From: Perognathus longimembris pacificus
Taxonomy: Eukaryota > Chordata > Mammalia > Rodentia > Heteromyidae
Assembly: GCF_023159225.1 (NCBI RefSeq)
Contig: NC_063175.1
Coordinates: 4,667,255 to 4,731,254, forward strand
Length of the DNA stretch: 64,000 nt
Reading direction: 5' to 3'
Position 1 is the first letter of the stretch; every line of letters starts with the position of its first letter. Below the pieces are notes generated by a model, which saw only the letters and a program-made list of their open reading frames with translations, was not told where the DNA came from and did not search any database. The position numbers and the translations under genes are program-made. This document shows, piece after piece, positions 11,743 to 22,568 of this stretch.

Positions 11743-13331
11743 ATATATGTAGTATACATAGTTTGTGTGAATGCATATATATACTATGTAATTTATTCTT
11801 TTTATATATAATATACATTTTAACATATATTAACATGTATTTAACATGTATTAATGATGTGAAGGTCACTGCTTTTAAAACAGGCAAAAATGAGAGAAAT
11901 GTTAGAATTTTACAACCATTTATTTATTGACATATTTTTCAATTTCTTAAAATTTAGCACTATATACAACAGATCATATTAACTTTCACATCAATGCAAG
12001 TTATTGTTTTCTATATGATTAAATGGAGATAATGTAGGCAATTTTTCACAGAGTAAGTATTCAGAGTTTCTCTGGAAGCTACAAAGATGACCTTGGCTCT
12101 TAATTTTTTAAGCTATTCACACACATACAAATGCACATAAATACACATATATTTATATACTTCCCAATTTATGCTTCTGGGTATCTAGAAAATATCTGCT
12201 CTGAATGAGACACATATAAGAAGGGTAATATATTTAATGATCTCTAAAAACTATTCTACTTTATGGTGAATACTGCATCATTTAGAAATGTCTAAAATTT
12301 GATATGAATAATATATCCCTATTCTCCTTACTGCTATAAGAGTAAATAAATGTACTCTTGATACAAAAGAAAAAATGAGTTTTGAACAAAGAAGGTAGAG
12401 ATAAGATGTCTGATGGTCACATATATGTACTCTGACAACTTAATCCCTTATGGAAATAAAAATGGCAAGTGCATACCAACAAAAACCTATGTTAATCTTA
12501 GGAAAATTCATCCATTTTTACTTTAACCCAAGTACAATAATCCATCTGATATATTATTAGCATTAACTGCCTTTCAGTGAACAAAGAAATGCTCTATGTG
12601 GGGATAAAAAGATTTGCTTATATGTGGTGTAAGCCTGATAGCCATCTCTTCCACAGTTTAGCATATATTCTAACATGTATCCATGCCTTACTAAATTTCC
12701 ATCCTTAAACAACAGAAATATCCTTTTATAAGACCACATAGATTGGACGTATCGTTGAAAGAAAAGACCAACTTTTACCATGCCCTGGCAACCATTTTTA
12801 AAACTACGAATTTGATCCTAGCCAATAATTCCAGGAAATATGTCATAAATTAACGAGCACCATAATAAACTGTTGGAACTGCTTTTTATCAGTCCTGTCA
12901 TTTTGTAACTCTTTCATTTTCAAAAATAGTAATCAATCTGTTCTGAGCGTCAACTGAAGGCACACAGAATTGGTTCTGATGTCATTTCACATGAAACATG
13001 ACAAAGTGACAGGGACGTGCTGCAGGAAGTGTACTGCAGGCTCAGTGTGGGTCTTTTTTGGGCCTGACTGCCAAAGGAAGCTAATGAACTATTAGCCTGC
13101 AGAAACAAAGGGATGAGTACAATAAAACAGTACCAATCTCAATGTACTCTATGATATTTAATACTTATTTCTAAGGGTCACTTATGTAAAAACATGGATG
13201 AGTTAAAATGTTTTCAGAATAAAACAAATGATGCTGAAAGTTTCACAAAGAGAGCTAAATACAATGAGGACGTTCACCAAGTAAAATGGGAAAGTTAGGG
13301 ACACATTGGAGTCCTTAAGTATCTTAAGAGA
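11743..13331. other. Unique AT-rich DNA
   Basis: No interspersed repeat is recognised apart from short AT/CA-rich words near 12115-12170. No convincing open frame. Confidence 0.5.
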
Positions 13332-13347
13332 TACTTTGAGAATCTTT

Positions 13348-13543
13348 TTTTTTTTTTTTTTTGGCCAGTCCTGGGCCTTGGACTCAGGGCCTGAGCACTG
13401 TCCCTGGCTTCTTCCTGCTCTCTGCCACCTGAGCCACAGCGCCCCTTCTGGCCGTTTTCCATATATGTGGTGCTGGGGAATCCAACCGAGAGCCTCATGT
13501 GTAGGAGGCAAGCACTCTTGCCACTAGGCCATATTCCCAGCCC
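13348..13543 (-). mobile_element. ID-type dimeric SINE with perfect 16-bp TSD
   Basis: Antisense copy. TSD tactttgagaatcttt at 13332-13347 and 13544-13559 is perfect, so the insertion is recent. Relative to other copies about 10 bp (aaggctagca) is missing in the middle, between 'cttcctgctc' and 'tctgccacctgag'. Confidence 0.96.
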
Positions 13544-13661
13544 TACTTTGAGAATCTTTACTTCCCATTTTCTGCATAGGGTACAGGAAATGTTTTCTTC
13601 CATTTCTTTATTTCTCCCTGCTTTAACTCTGCTTTACTAAAATAAATCCTTGCTAAAAATT

Positions 13662-13742
13662 TAAAAGATGAAAAGAGAGAAGGAGGGAAGCAGAGGGAGA
13701 AGAAGAGAGAGAGAGGAAGCAAGAGACAGAAAGAGAAAGAGA
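13662..13742. repeat. Purine-rich (GA) low-complexity tract
   Basis: A run of about 80 bases that is almost wholly A/G on the + strand (gagagaaggagggaagcagagggag..). Confidence 0.85.
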
Positions 13743-14594
13743 CATTTTTCTACTACTATATAGTATGAAGATAAGACTTATTTTGGCTACTTCTTGGACT
13801 GCATTAACAACAGAGTATCTAGTTACCAGATAAAGTGTTCTTCAAACTAGATTTAAAAATAAAATCTAAGAGTGACTGCTAGCTCTGGCAAAAGGCTTTT
13901 CATTACGTTCGTTCTTCACAGCCTTTTCTTGAAAGCACCTTTTCTCGAGAGCATCTTCAAACAGCAGAGGACAGAAAGCTTGCCATCAAGTTTGTAAAGT
14001 AAGCTTTAAAGACATCAAGCAGTTTGTGGTAAGGAATCTTTTGACACACACCAAACTTGCTAATGAAGATATTTAATTAGTAAACAGACTTTGCCAAGAA
14101 GTCATCTGCATACTTTTATCAGCTTATACTCAAACACAAAAGCACCATTTTAAATAAAGCCATTGCTCAGTTTAATTTCATGACCCATATAGCCATATCC
14201 AAATTGCTTGACTGTATGTGCATTTGTCTGATGCAAGAAGTTTTCATCTCAGTCATGACAAGCCAATGCAATTAAATAAAAGACAAGGGTCTGAATGCAA
14301 GAACAAAGGAAAACAGATGGTGGGACTCCAAGCCACTGGTCAGAGGTCAATTGCAATTAAAGATCAAATGCAGCCAACCCTGGAGCTCTTCAGCAGCAGA
14401 GCTAGGAAGTCGTCTTCCTGGAGGATTCAGGCCTAGTCAGTCACAGCTAAGTGTGGGAGAGGAGAGACAAGAGTTGGAAGAAGACACAGAAGAAACAAAA
14501 CAGCACTGAGAAGGGGAAATAAAACAATTGCGTGGATATTTATGAGGAAGGAGATCTTCAGGTTAAGCAGCAAAGGAGGAAAGGTGGACACGTG
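13743..14594. other. Unique DNA of near-average composition
   Basis: No repeat recognised. It is less repetitive and less AT-skewed than its surroundings, which could mark conserved non-coding DNA, but the sequence alone does not show that. Confidence 0.4.
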
Positions 14595-14848
14595 TCCATG
14601 TCTCACACCTGTACACCTTACTACTCAGAAAGCTGTAATCCTCACCGCGCAGAAGCTTTTATTATAGTTCAAAGCTGGCCTGTGCAGGAAAGACCGTAAG
14701 ACTCTTATCTCCAATTAACCAGAAAAAAGCTGAAAGTAGAACTCTGGTTCAGATGGTAGAGTGCCATGAGTTTAACCAGCCTAAGGGACAGAGCCCAGGC
14801 TCTGAGTTCAAGCCACACTACCAGAACAACAACAACAATAAAAATGAG
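14595..14848 (+). mobile_element. B1(7SL)-ID chimeric SINE
   Basis: 7SL-like half (tctcacacctgtacacctt, gttcaaagctggcctgtgcagg), the linker ctcttatctccaattaacc, then an ID half (ggttcagatggtagagtgcc, ctgagttcaagccacac) and a CAA-repeat tail. Confidence 0.85.
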
Positions 14849-15719
14849 TATTAATGAACTGTGTGTGGAAGGGGAATGTAGTTTTCAGTATTAGGTGTGA
14901 GTCTCACTGAAGCCTTTGATGTATGGCAGTAATGGAACTCTTACTGCGATTTTGAAGCTGTTTGTCCTTAGTTTACTTGTGTAAACCACTGGGCACTATG
15001 TCTGACAGCCAGTCACTAGGCTTCTCCATCCCACTGTGTACAGCTCAGGAGGTGGGATTTAGACCCCTGGGGCTTCAGGACTGAAGACTTCAGATAGGTG
15101 TTCACATCTCAGTCCTAATCATCACTTGGTTATCAGGAACCCACTCAATTGGTAGTAGAACTAATTGCAACAACAACAACAAAAAGCTGAATGACAAAGG
15201 GTCTTATAAATGTCTCTGTGAAACTACACAAGAAATATCCAGAGCTTTTATTGTAAATTTGAAGCATGAAGAGAAATACTAAACTCTTACGCTTGAAGGT
15301 GTCCTTTTAACTTAGAACCCCAAGAAGAGTTTCAAAGAAAACTGAGCTAGTTAAAATCAAATACCTAAAGTTGGAATGGGAGTAGAGAAATCGGCTGAAA
15401 AGAATGTAAGATTTGGGTGAGAATGAAAGGAAAGAGATATTCTTTATGGATAGAGAACATTCTGTAATATTCAGGACAGTTCAGACAAGATTTTAAGGAA
15501 AAAGAAACCACATACATCCCGAAACAGAGTGGACTGAAGTAGCCAACACCTGCAGAAATGCTAAGTTTGCCCCACTCAGAGAGAAAAATATTTGAAAAGC
15601 AAAATGTTACTTCAGTACCTACACACAAAATACCTTTGCACCTATCACATATAGGAACACTTCAAGGGAAAGCCAGAACAGGAATGTTGGTGGAAACAGT
15701 GTGAAGATACAAAGCAAAA
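14849..15719. other. Unique DNA, nothing recognised
   Basis: The longest open piece is an 87-codon frame on the minus strand at 15365-15628, with no recognisable motif. Confidence 0.45.
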
Positions 15720-15729
15720 AGGTAAAGTT

Positions 15730-15936
15730 AAAAAAAAAATTTTTGTTGCAAGTCCTGTGGCCTGAAATCAGGGCCTGAGTACTGTCCCTGGCTTCTTTTT
15801 GCTCAAGGGTGGCCCTCTACCACTTAAGCCATAGCACCACTTCCAGCTTTTTCTGTATTTGTGATACTGAGGAATCTAACCCAGGGTTTCATGTATGGTA
15901 GGCAAGCACTCTACTAGTAGGCCATATTTCCAGTCC
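15730..15936 (-). mobile_element. ID-type dimeric SINE
   Basis: Antisense copy with the duplication aggtaaagtt at 15720-15729 and 15937-15946. Moderately diverged (cctgtggcctgaaatc, gtagcaccacttcc-type changes). The unique sequence 15947-16481 on its right shows nothing. Confidence 0.9.
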
Positions 15937-16480
15937 AGGTAAAGTTTTTTTTTTTTAACTGATTGTAAGTAAAGCAGTATTGTGTAGTAGACCACAGAGA
16001 AGTCCAGTTAAGCAGCAGGTAATAAATGAAAGAGAGCAAAAACTGCTTAGCCTGTTTGAAAAGAAATAGGAGGTTGATCTTTGATGACAAATTTAAAATA
16101 TGGTAAAAGGAAGGATTCTCCAAGCCTAGAACATGCAAAAATAAGGGAAGACAAGAGTGGAACCCTCAGGATGCAAGCAACACAAAGTATCAGCAAATGA
16201 GTCACAATTCAGGCATCTGAGAAGTATGTTGAAGTTAGTACATCTCAAAGGAAGCCATCTGTGGAAGACAGGAGCCCTGGGCCCTGAGAATTTCAAGGCA
16301 AAGACAGTCTAGTCATGGGGTGACTTGTGCCTCTATCAGTCATTCAGGAAACTGAGTGAAAGTCAGACATGGTTCAGATGCTGATTATTCTAAAGGGGAA
16401 CAAAGCATGCTGGAAGCTCTGCTTTTACTGAACTTACATTTTAGGAAAGGAAAAGAAACAAGAGAATTGAATGACTAAAA

Positions 16481-16481
<1 letters not shown>

Positions 16482-16519
<38 letters not shown>

Positions 16520-16528
16520 TGTGTGTGT
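16482..16528. repeat. (TG)n microsatellite
   Basis: About 23 TG units with one TC interruption, followed by GAGAGAGAGAG. Confidence 0.95.
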
Positions 16529-16544
16529 AAGAGAGAGAGTAGTG

Positions 16545-16712
16545 CAATATTGTATGGCTTTTTTGTTCAAACTTGGCATCCTACCATTTGAACCACTTCT
16601 CTACTTCTGACATTTTGGTGATAATTTGGCTTTCAACCAAGATGCTCAGATCTCAGTCCCCTGAGTAGCTAGGATTACAGGATTACAGGCATGAGCCACC
16701 AGTGCCCAGTGA
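16545..16712 (-). mobile_element. B1(7SL)-ID chimeric SINE, partial
   Basis: Antisense ID half (gttcaaacttggcatcctaccatttgaacc) followed by the 7SL half (agatctcagtcccctgagtagctaggattacagg, catgagccaccagtgccc). 'ggattaca' is duplicated in tandem near 16672-16688. The SINE tail has become the (TG)n/(GA)n tract on the left. Confidence 0.8.
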
Positions 16713-17940
16713 GGAATGCAATATTCTAATGAGGAAGATGAGGGAGAACCTCAGAAAGAAAGAAAGATAGCAAGTATTGAAGCTGAGGGATGAAATGCAG
16801 TAGGAATGGTATCAGGTTACTTTAGTAAAAGGTAGGGGAATAAACTATGGTGGACATTTGGAAATCTGTCCCCTACAGATTGAAGAGCCGTGCAAATTTA
16901 AAGTCACAAAGCCTGCCTATTAAAAGTAGCATGTCCTACTAACAAAATGAGTGGAGGTTATCACGGTACAGATTTAACATTGAAACCCTGAAAACTGGGC
17001 ATATATTGTACAGTGTGAACTAAACACAGAGGAAAGGAGACAATGAGTTTTATCAGGGTGCTAAGGGAGCAAACTTCCATAAGGAAGGTGGGCTCAATTT
17101 CCACTCTAGGAGAAAGTGGCACTGTGCATTGTGGACATCTTCTGAAGAGAGGAGAGGAATATTGTCACAGTGAGTCTTTTAATGGGAAATTTCTCCCATA
17201 GGAGTTTCAGTTAGCATGCTAAAGAGTCCAGGAACTTGGCACTGACTATGGAGAACTCTCCAGAGAACAGAAGCAAGAGTATTTTCATTTCCCCGTCATA
17301 GGAAAATGCTACACACACTTCTCTTTCCAAATGTCAGGACACATTTACTACAGTGTATTAATTCAGCATGTACAAATTGGTTTGGGATAATCGCTCTATG
17401 GATTGGCCTATGCTTTAAATTTTTTGTAGATGGGTCTGGCACTCTAGTGTGTTCATGAGTTTCATGGCTTTTGAGGAATACACATGTGCACACATGCACA
17501 CACAGGAATGTTCCAGTCTTAGAGTCATGTAAATACAGAATGCTATAGAAGATGACTCCACATAGATCCCCTTACTTCTTGGTTCATTGCCTGCCTTAGG
17601 CTGAGCAGGATAAGAGACAAAAGAGCTAGGAGTCTAGCTTTCAGTATGATTGGAATTTAATATTTTTTTTGTTAACAAATTTCCTTGGGGAAGACAGTAA
17701 ATTAATGAAAGAGGAAGGCCCATCCATCTTTTAGCTTTGAAAATCTGCACTACAGTGCAACTATTGGCTATTCTGGCCCATCCATGTTCTGTCCTAAAAT
17801 GCTCATTACCAAACTTCTCCTGTCTTCCTCCATGGCACTAGGGGCTGGGTATAATGTGACATGGAAAATGGAATAACAATGCTTTGTCTACCCAGAGAAT
17901 GAAGTTTACTTTGGGATGACTAAAGGTACTACTCTACTGG

Positions 17941-17942
<2 letters not shown>
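16713..17942. other. Unique DNA, nothing recognised
   Basis: No repeat or coding signal. A 67-codon minus-strand frame at 17296-17499 has no recognisable motif. Confidence 0.45.

Positions 17943-17976
<34 letters not shown>
17943..17976. repeat. Orphan T34 homopolymer
   Basis: 34 uninterrupted T with no SINE or L1 body recognisable on either side. It could be the tail of an unrecognised minus-strand retrocopy extending right (17977-18410). Confidence 0.9.
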
Positions 17977-17979
<3 letters not shown>

Positions 17980-18411
17980 CTTTTGAGGGCAAGCTGCTCA
18001 CTTTTCCATCAGTGCAATTCTTTAAATAGTTCTTTACATGGAACTGCTCTTTCTTGTGTTTGAGGATGGGGGAAGGTAAGTGTAAATATCCTTTAGAAAT
18101 GTGAACATTTCTCTTCCTGTATATGAAGCAAGTAAGTAATGACCAAGAACACGTAAGGAAAAGTAGGTTGGTAAAATAGGAGAGTCTGTGTCGCCAGAGT
18201 TAGCTGTGTGTCTTTGGGGAACCATTCTGCCTTCTGAAGACTGCCAAGAGTTGTTTGCAATCAGATAAATGAATGATGGTGAGAGAGCTGCTAGGAACAT
18301 GGTCAGAACCACAAATTGCTGCATAAATTCTTTGGGTGGGTGGATTCTGCCCAACATCTGTGTGGAAAACCCCTGTTATCAACCATGGTTCCACAGCTAT
18401 TAAAATGTTAT

Positions 18412-18505
18412 TTATGCCAGATATGGTGGTACACATCTGTAATACCAGCACTTAGGAGGAGAAAACAAGAGGGCTACTTGGCTATGTAGTGAAACCTTGC
18501 TTCAT
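18412..18505 (+). mobile_element. B1-like SINE monomer
   Basis: 7SL-like: gccagatatggtggtacacatctgtaataccagcacttaggagg, ending in ctatgtagtgaaaccttgc. No ID half follows. A T-rich, not A-rich, tract follows. Confidence 0.75.
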
Positions 18506-19292
18506 AACAAAGTTGTTGTTTTTTTTAAATCAGCATATAGATTATATATAAGTGGTGGTGTGGGGCTAGGGAGGGTGACTTGAAGGTATTTTGTTTAATG
18601 CATTTTTAAGGAAACCAAACTTATTTTGGAGGGGTTGTTTTGACCAAAAACAAAAAGAGGAGATGCATCACCTAGTTTTAAAGTTAAAATAGATGATAAT
18701 ATATTTTTCCTGAAATTAGAGTTCAAATCTCTCCTAGTCACTCCACATTAATCATATTTATTATCTAAATTATTTTTAACTGGTTGCACAAAACAGTTTC
18801 TTATTTTGAAACCTAGCTTTTGTGTAACTATAAAAGCTGTGTACACAAAGTATTCTAATTAATTTATGCACTCAACACAAGAAACAAATAGTGAAAGAAA
18901 TTTTCTTCCTCCTTTAAGTTTTAGTACTTAAGATACTTTTATCACTTGAATAATACCCCAGTCTGGTTAGACTATTCTGATCTAGCATTCTACATGAAAA
19001 GGAAATAAACTCAAAAGATTTTTAACTTTGAAGCAATACTATGATACCTGGCAAATTGTTCCAATTAATTCTTGTGCAGATAGACTTTTTCTAAGACTAC
19101 AGCTTGAATTACTGTTCAGGACAGTATTCCTGTTGTCAAGAAGATGAACGGTGAGCATGTCTAGTCACACAGAAAGTATTATTCAGTATTTATATGCTAC
19201 TACTTTGCATATAATTTGTAAACAAGTTTAGAAAGATGGTTTTTTAGAAGAAATACTTGAGTTATTAAAAACTACCCAAATGACAAAATAAC
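18506..19292. other. Unique AT-rich DNA
   Basis: Nothing recognised. Confidence 0.45.
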
Positions 19293-19430
19293 TAGGGATG
19301 ATGGCAAGGCCTATAATCACAGCAGTCAGTTAAGGAGGATTTGAGTTCAAAGCCAGCTTGGACTAGTTAATGAGATACAGGCTATCTTGGATTATGTAAC
19401 AAGACTGTCTCAGAAAAAAAAGAGGAAAAG
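19293..19430 (+). mobile_element. B1-like SINE, diverged
   Basis: 'gatggcaaggcctataatcacagcagtcagttaaggaggatttgagttcaaagccagcttgg' and 'tgtaacaagactgtctcag' followed by an A-rich tail match a decayed B1 monomer. Confidence 0.7.
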
Positions 19431-20855
19431 GAAAAGACGATATACCTTGTAGGTTCAGTTCAAAGAACGTGAACATAAAATAGAATGGCCATTGTATAAA
19501 GCTTTAATTTTAACTGAAATAATCTATAGTCTAACCATCAGCCCTTCGTTATTGGTCAACGAGAAGCAATAACTGTAGTACATTTATGTTCACATGCAAA
19601 GATAATGTACACACTAACTGGGAAGATAAGCAACCTTTTCACGGCCACCACAAGAGTAAAGTTCGGTTCACCTTGAACCATCTTTATAATTTATTAAAGA
19701 CAGTCAGGGCAGCAGTATATTGGAGAGTTTCAAGGAGACAAAGGTCAGTTACAAATTAAAATTCAAGAAAACAAAAGAAAGAGAAGCCAATGTGCTTGAG
19801 CTGTCTGTCAGTAATGAGCACTGAGATTTGGTGGAGTGCTAATGTTTACAACATTTTGTTTTACTATTACATAATGACTAGTAAGAGAGACAACTAAAAC
19901 ATTCCTAAGGAAACATGAAAAGGAAACACAAAACACATGTGGTCTGTCTAACTGACCTTTACAATTCATGATGGAATTGTACAGCCCTTATGGAACATGC
20001 CCTGCAGGAAGTGGGCAGGGTACTTTGACATGTTTTTTACCTCTGTTCATAAGAAAATGAACATTTTACAATAGAAAATGAAATATACTTTCACAGTACT
20101 AATATTTGTAAAAATCAAAAGCAGGAAAATGTGGAGAATAGGAAGACACAGGAATCTGTTTCATTTAAAAGTGAGTTTTTCCTGTTGGACATTGAAATGT
20201 CAAGAGTTCTAATGCAATTATGAAAGGTTTACGTGCAGGCATTGGTGCTGACATCCTGGCTGGGCTGCTCTTGGTCTGTTCCAGGGCAGATAATATAAAT
20301 GGAAACCGAAATTCAGATGGAGTTGATGTCATGATTCATTAGACATAAGAAAGATATTGGAATGTCTTGATACAAATTCAGTACAGAGCTGCTGGCATGG
20401 GTATAGGTTTTGCCCAGCAGTAAGCTTACCCTGGAAGACCTGGAGTCTTACTTATTGTTATGAATATAGGCATGGTGTTCTTTTTTTTTTTTTAACATGA
20501 GAGACTACTGAGGAATCATTTGATAAAAATAGTCTTACTATTCATAGAACTTTCCACCACCAGATGGCCTAATAACTTACTGAAAATTAACTTTCTAACT
20601 CTATCTGTTATCTAAGATAATGATGTGTATGATAATTCCAGACATATATAAATTCATATGCAATCACATCAATGGCTGTCCATTTTTTACAGTAAAGTAG
20701 GGCCATTTATAGATGCGATGAGAATACCATGCTATAGTACTATGTGTCTCACTATGGATTTATACTGGGTTTATTGATAAAATTTTACCTTGCTAAGAAT
20801 CTATTTTCTATGATAAAAAAATTCTATGACCTAATAAATTCTAGGGATGCTTTAA
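19431..20855. other. Unique DNA, nothing recognised
   Basis: No repeat or open frame of note. A short T12 run lies near 20483. Confidence 0.45.
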
Positions 20856-20869
20856 AAATGTAGTGAATA

Positions 20870-20910
20870 CAAGGCAAGCACTCTTGCCACTAGGCCATAT
20901 CCCCAGCCTT
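20870..20910 (-). mobile_element. Tailless 41-bp SINE-head retrocopy with 14-bp TSD
   Basis: Only the first ~40 nt of the ID-type SINE are present, antisense: ggcaagcactcttgccactaggccatatccccagcc. The copy covers box A but stops before box B and has no poly(A). It sits between perfect direct repeats aaatgtagtgaata at 20856-20869 and 20911-20924. This matches the structure known as tailless retropseudogenes, where a tRNA or SINE RNA fragment is reverse transcribed. Confidence 0.88.
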
Positions 20911-20924
20911 AAATGTAGTGAATA

Positions 20925-21579
20925 TTAGCCATTATAAATATGACATAAATAGTGACATACTCATCTTGCAGAAAGGATATTATGACAACTAAGTAGTTTA
21001 CATTACATAAAAATAGAATGTGAGGAAAGGAAAACAAGTTGGTCAACACTGTCTCTAGGTTATCAGTTCCCAATCTTGAGCTACATTTGAGATTTTTTTG
21101 GAGGTATCTTTTGAAATATATGTTATATGTAGACACATTTAGTACATGGATATAACTCATGTAAATAACTCTTTTAACTATAATCCCAACAATATATAAC
21201 CATCACTGGTTATTTTCAATCTCTTTGTTGTGATTAAAGAGCTCAATATTCACAGTAGAATCATAGGTAATAGGAAATTGCCCAATTAAGCAGAGTTAGA
21301 AACTACTAAAATGTCCTAGAGAATTTAGAAACTGACACTGTTCATGGAAAACATTTATCCTCCTTATTGTTTAGTTATATAAACAACACATGGTATTTGT
21401 GGAATAAAAGAAATAATCAAAAAGGCAAAATGATAACCCATTATGAAGATATTTGGTGATGTTCACAGACAGCAATGGTTCCTTTTTGATGCTTATATAG
21501 ATATCTGTATTTAAATCTGATGACTAGATTATATTTTAGCATTTTAAAAAGAAGTAACATATTACATCTTCTAACCTAT
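20925..21579. other. Unique AT-rich DNA
   Basis: Nothing recognised. Confidence 0.45.
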
Positions 21580-21584
21580 TGTGT

Positions 21585-21637
<53 letters not shown>
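21580..21637. repeat. (TG)n microsatellite
   Basis: About 28 TG units with one TTTG interruption. It abuts the 3' side of an antisense SINE. Confidence 0.95.
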
Positions 21638-21639
21638 AT

Positions 21640-21745
21640 ATGCTGATCCTTGGCTTGAACTCAAGGCCGGGCGCTGTGCTTGAGTTTTTGTGCTCAAGGC
21701 TAGCATACTACCACTTCCACTTGAGCCACAACTCCAATTCTCTCT

Positions 21746-21803
<58 letters not shown>

Positions 21804-21920
21804 AATAGGAGATGAACCTCACAGAATTTTCTGTCTGGGCCAGCTTTGAACCATAATTCTTAGATCTCAGCTTCCTAAGTAGCTAGGATTACAAGCATGA
21901 GCCACTAGCACCTGACTTGT
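21640..21920 (-). mobile_element. B1(7SL)-ID chimeric SINE split by an internal (TG)n
   Basis: The ID half is antisense at about 21642-21740 (cttgaactcaaggc, gctcaaggctagcatactacc). The 7SL half is at about 21802-21918 (ctgtctgggccagctttgaacc, tcctaagtagctaggattacaagcatgagccactagcacc). A (TG)n tract of about 27 units at 21748-21801 replaces the linker. Confidence 0.85.
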
Positions 21921-22014
21921 GGTGTTTCTTATAACACTATATTCTTTGATTTATCTGTGTGCATACTGTAAGACACTTTACGAGTTACTGTTTATTTAAA
22001 AAATAGAATAAGTA

Positions 22015-22090
22015 AAGCTGAGGCATGGCTCAAGTAGTAGAGCACTGCCTAGCAAGCACAAGGGCAAGTTAAAACCCAAATACTTCTAGT
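22015..22090 (+). repeat. ID-like SINE fragment
   Basis: 'gctgaggcatggctcaagtagtagagcactgcctagcaagcac' carries an ID/tRNA-like box A region. The box B region (gttaaaacccaaat) is decayed. Confidence 0.65.
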
Positions 22091-22303
22091 AAATTAATGA
22101 AGCACAAGAAAATAATCTATTATAGATAAATACTTCTCTTTGATTATTTCTTTATGGCAAAAATTTCCTTAAGCCTATAATATATTTCTAGGATTATAGC
22201 TTGAAGGCTAAGCACAAATATGCACACATATTACATTTTCATTGTTTAATTATTTTTTATTTGTGTTTGTTGGTACTGAGCCCTAGTACTAGGTCCTATC
22301 CTT

Positions 22304-22313
<10 letters not shown>

Positions 22314-22342
<29 letters not shown>

Positions 22343-22568
22343 TTTTTTTTTATTATCAATTGAACATAAATTTTTTTTTTTTTACAAGGTGCTGTGCAAA
22401 GAGGGTGCAGTTACATAGTAGGGCATTGTGTACATTTCTTGTGATATCTTACAACCTGTTTTCCCATCCCTTGTCTAGGTCAGGTAGACCCATATGCAGT
22501 ATACAATGTATCAAGCACATATACAGTGTTCACAGACTTGGTCTCTACTGTCTCTCCATCTCCCTTTG
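22314..22568 (-). other. LINE-1 3'UTR and poly(A) tract of the intact element
   Basis: Short 3'UTR ending ..gcaccctctttgcacagcaccttgt, an A12 run, ttcaattgataataaaa, then a long A tail (T33 and T10 on the + strand). AATAAA-type signals occur just before the tail. It lacks the long G-rich polypurine tract present in the other L1 3'UTRs of the window, although the terminal ~60 nt are clearly homologous to them. Confidence 0.88.

Noticed and set aside
18034..18451. Possible processed pseudogene (minus-strand frames of 107 and 83 codons)
   Set aside because: No gene family could be recognised and no TSD was found. Kept only as a question attached to the T34 run.
21580..21801. (TG)n tract read as a cysteine/valine-rich protein
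   Set aside because: Translation of a dinucleotide repeat, not a gene.
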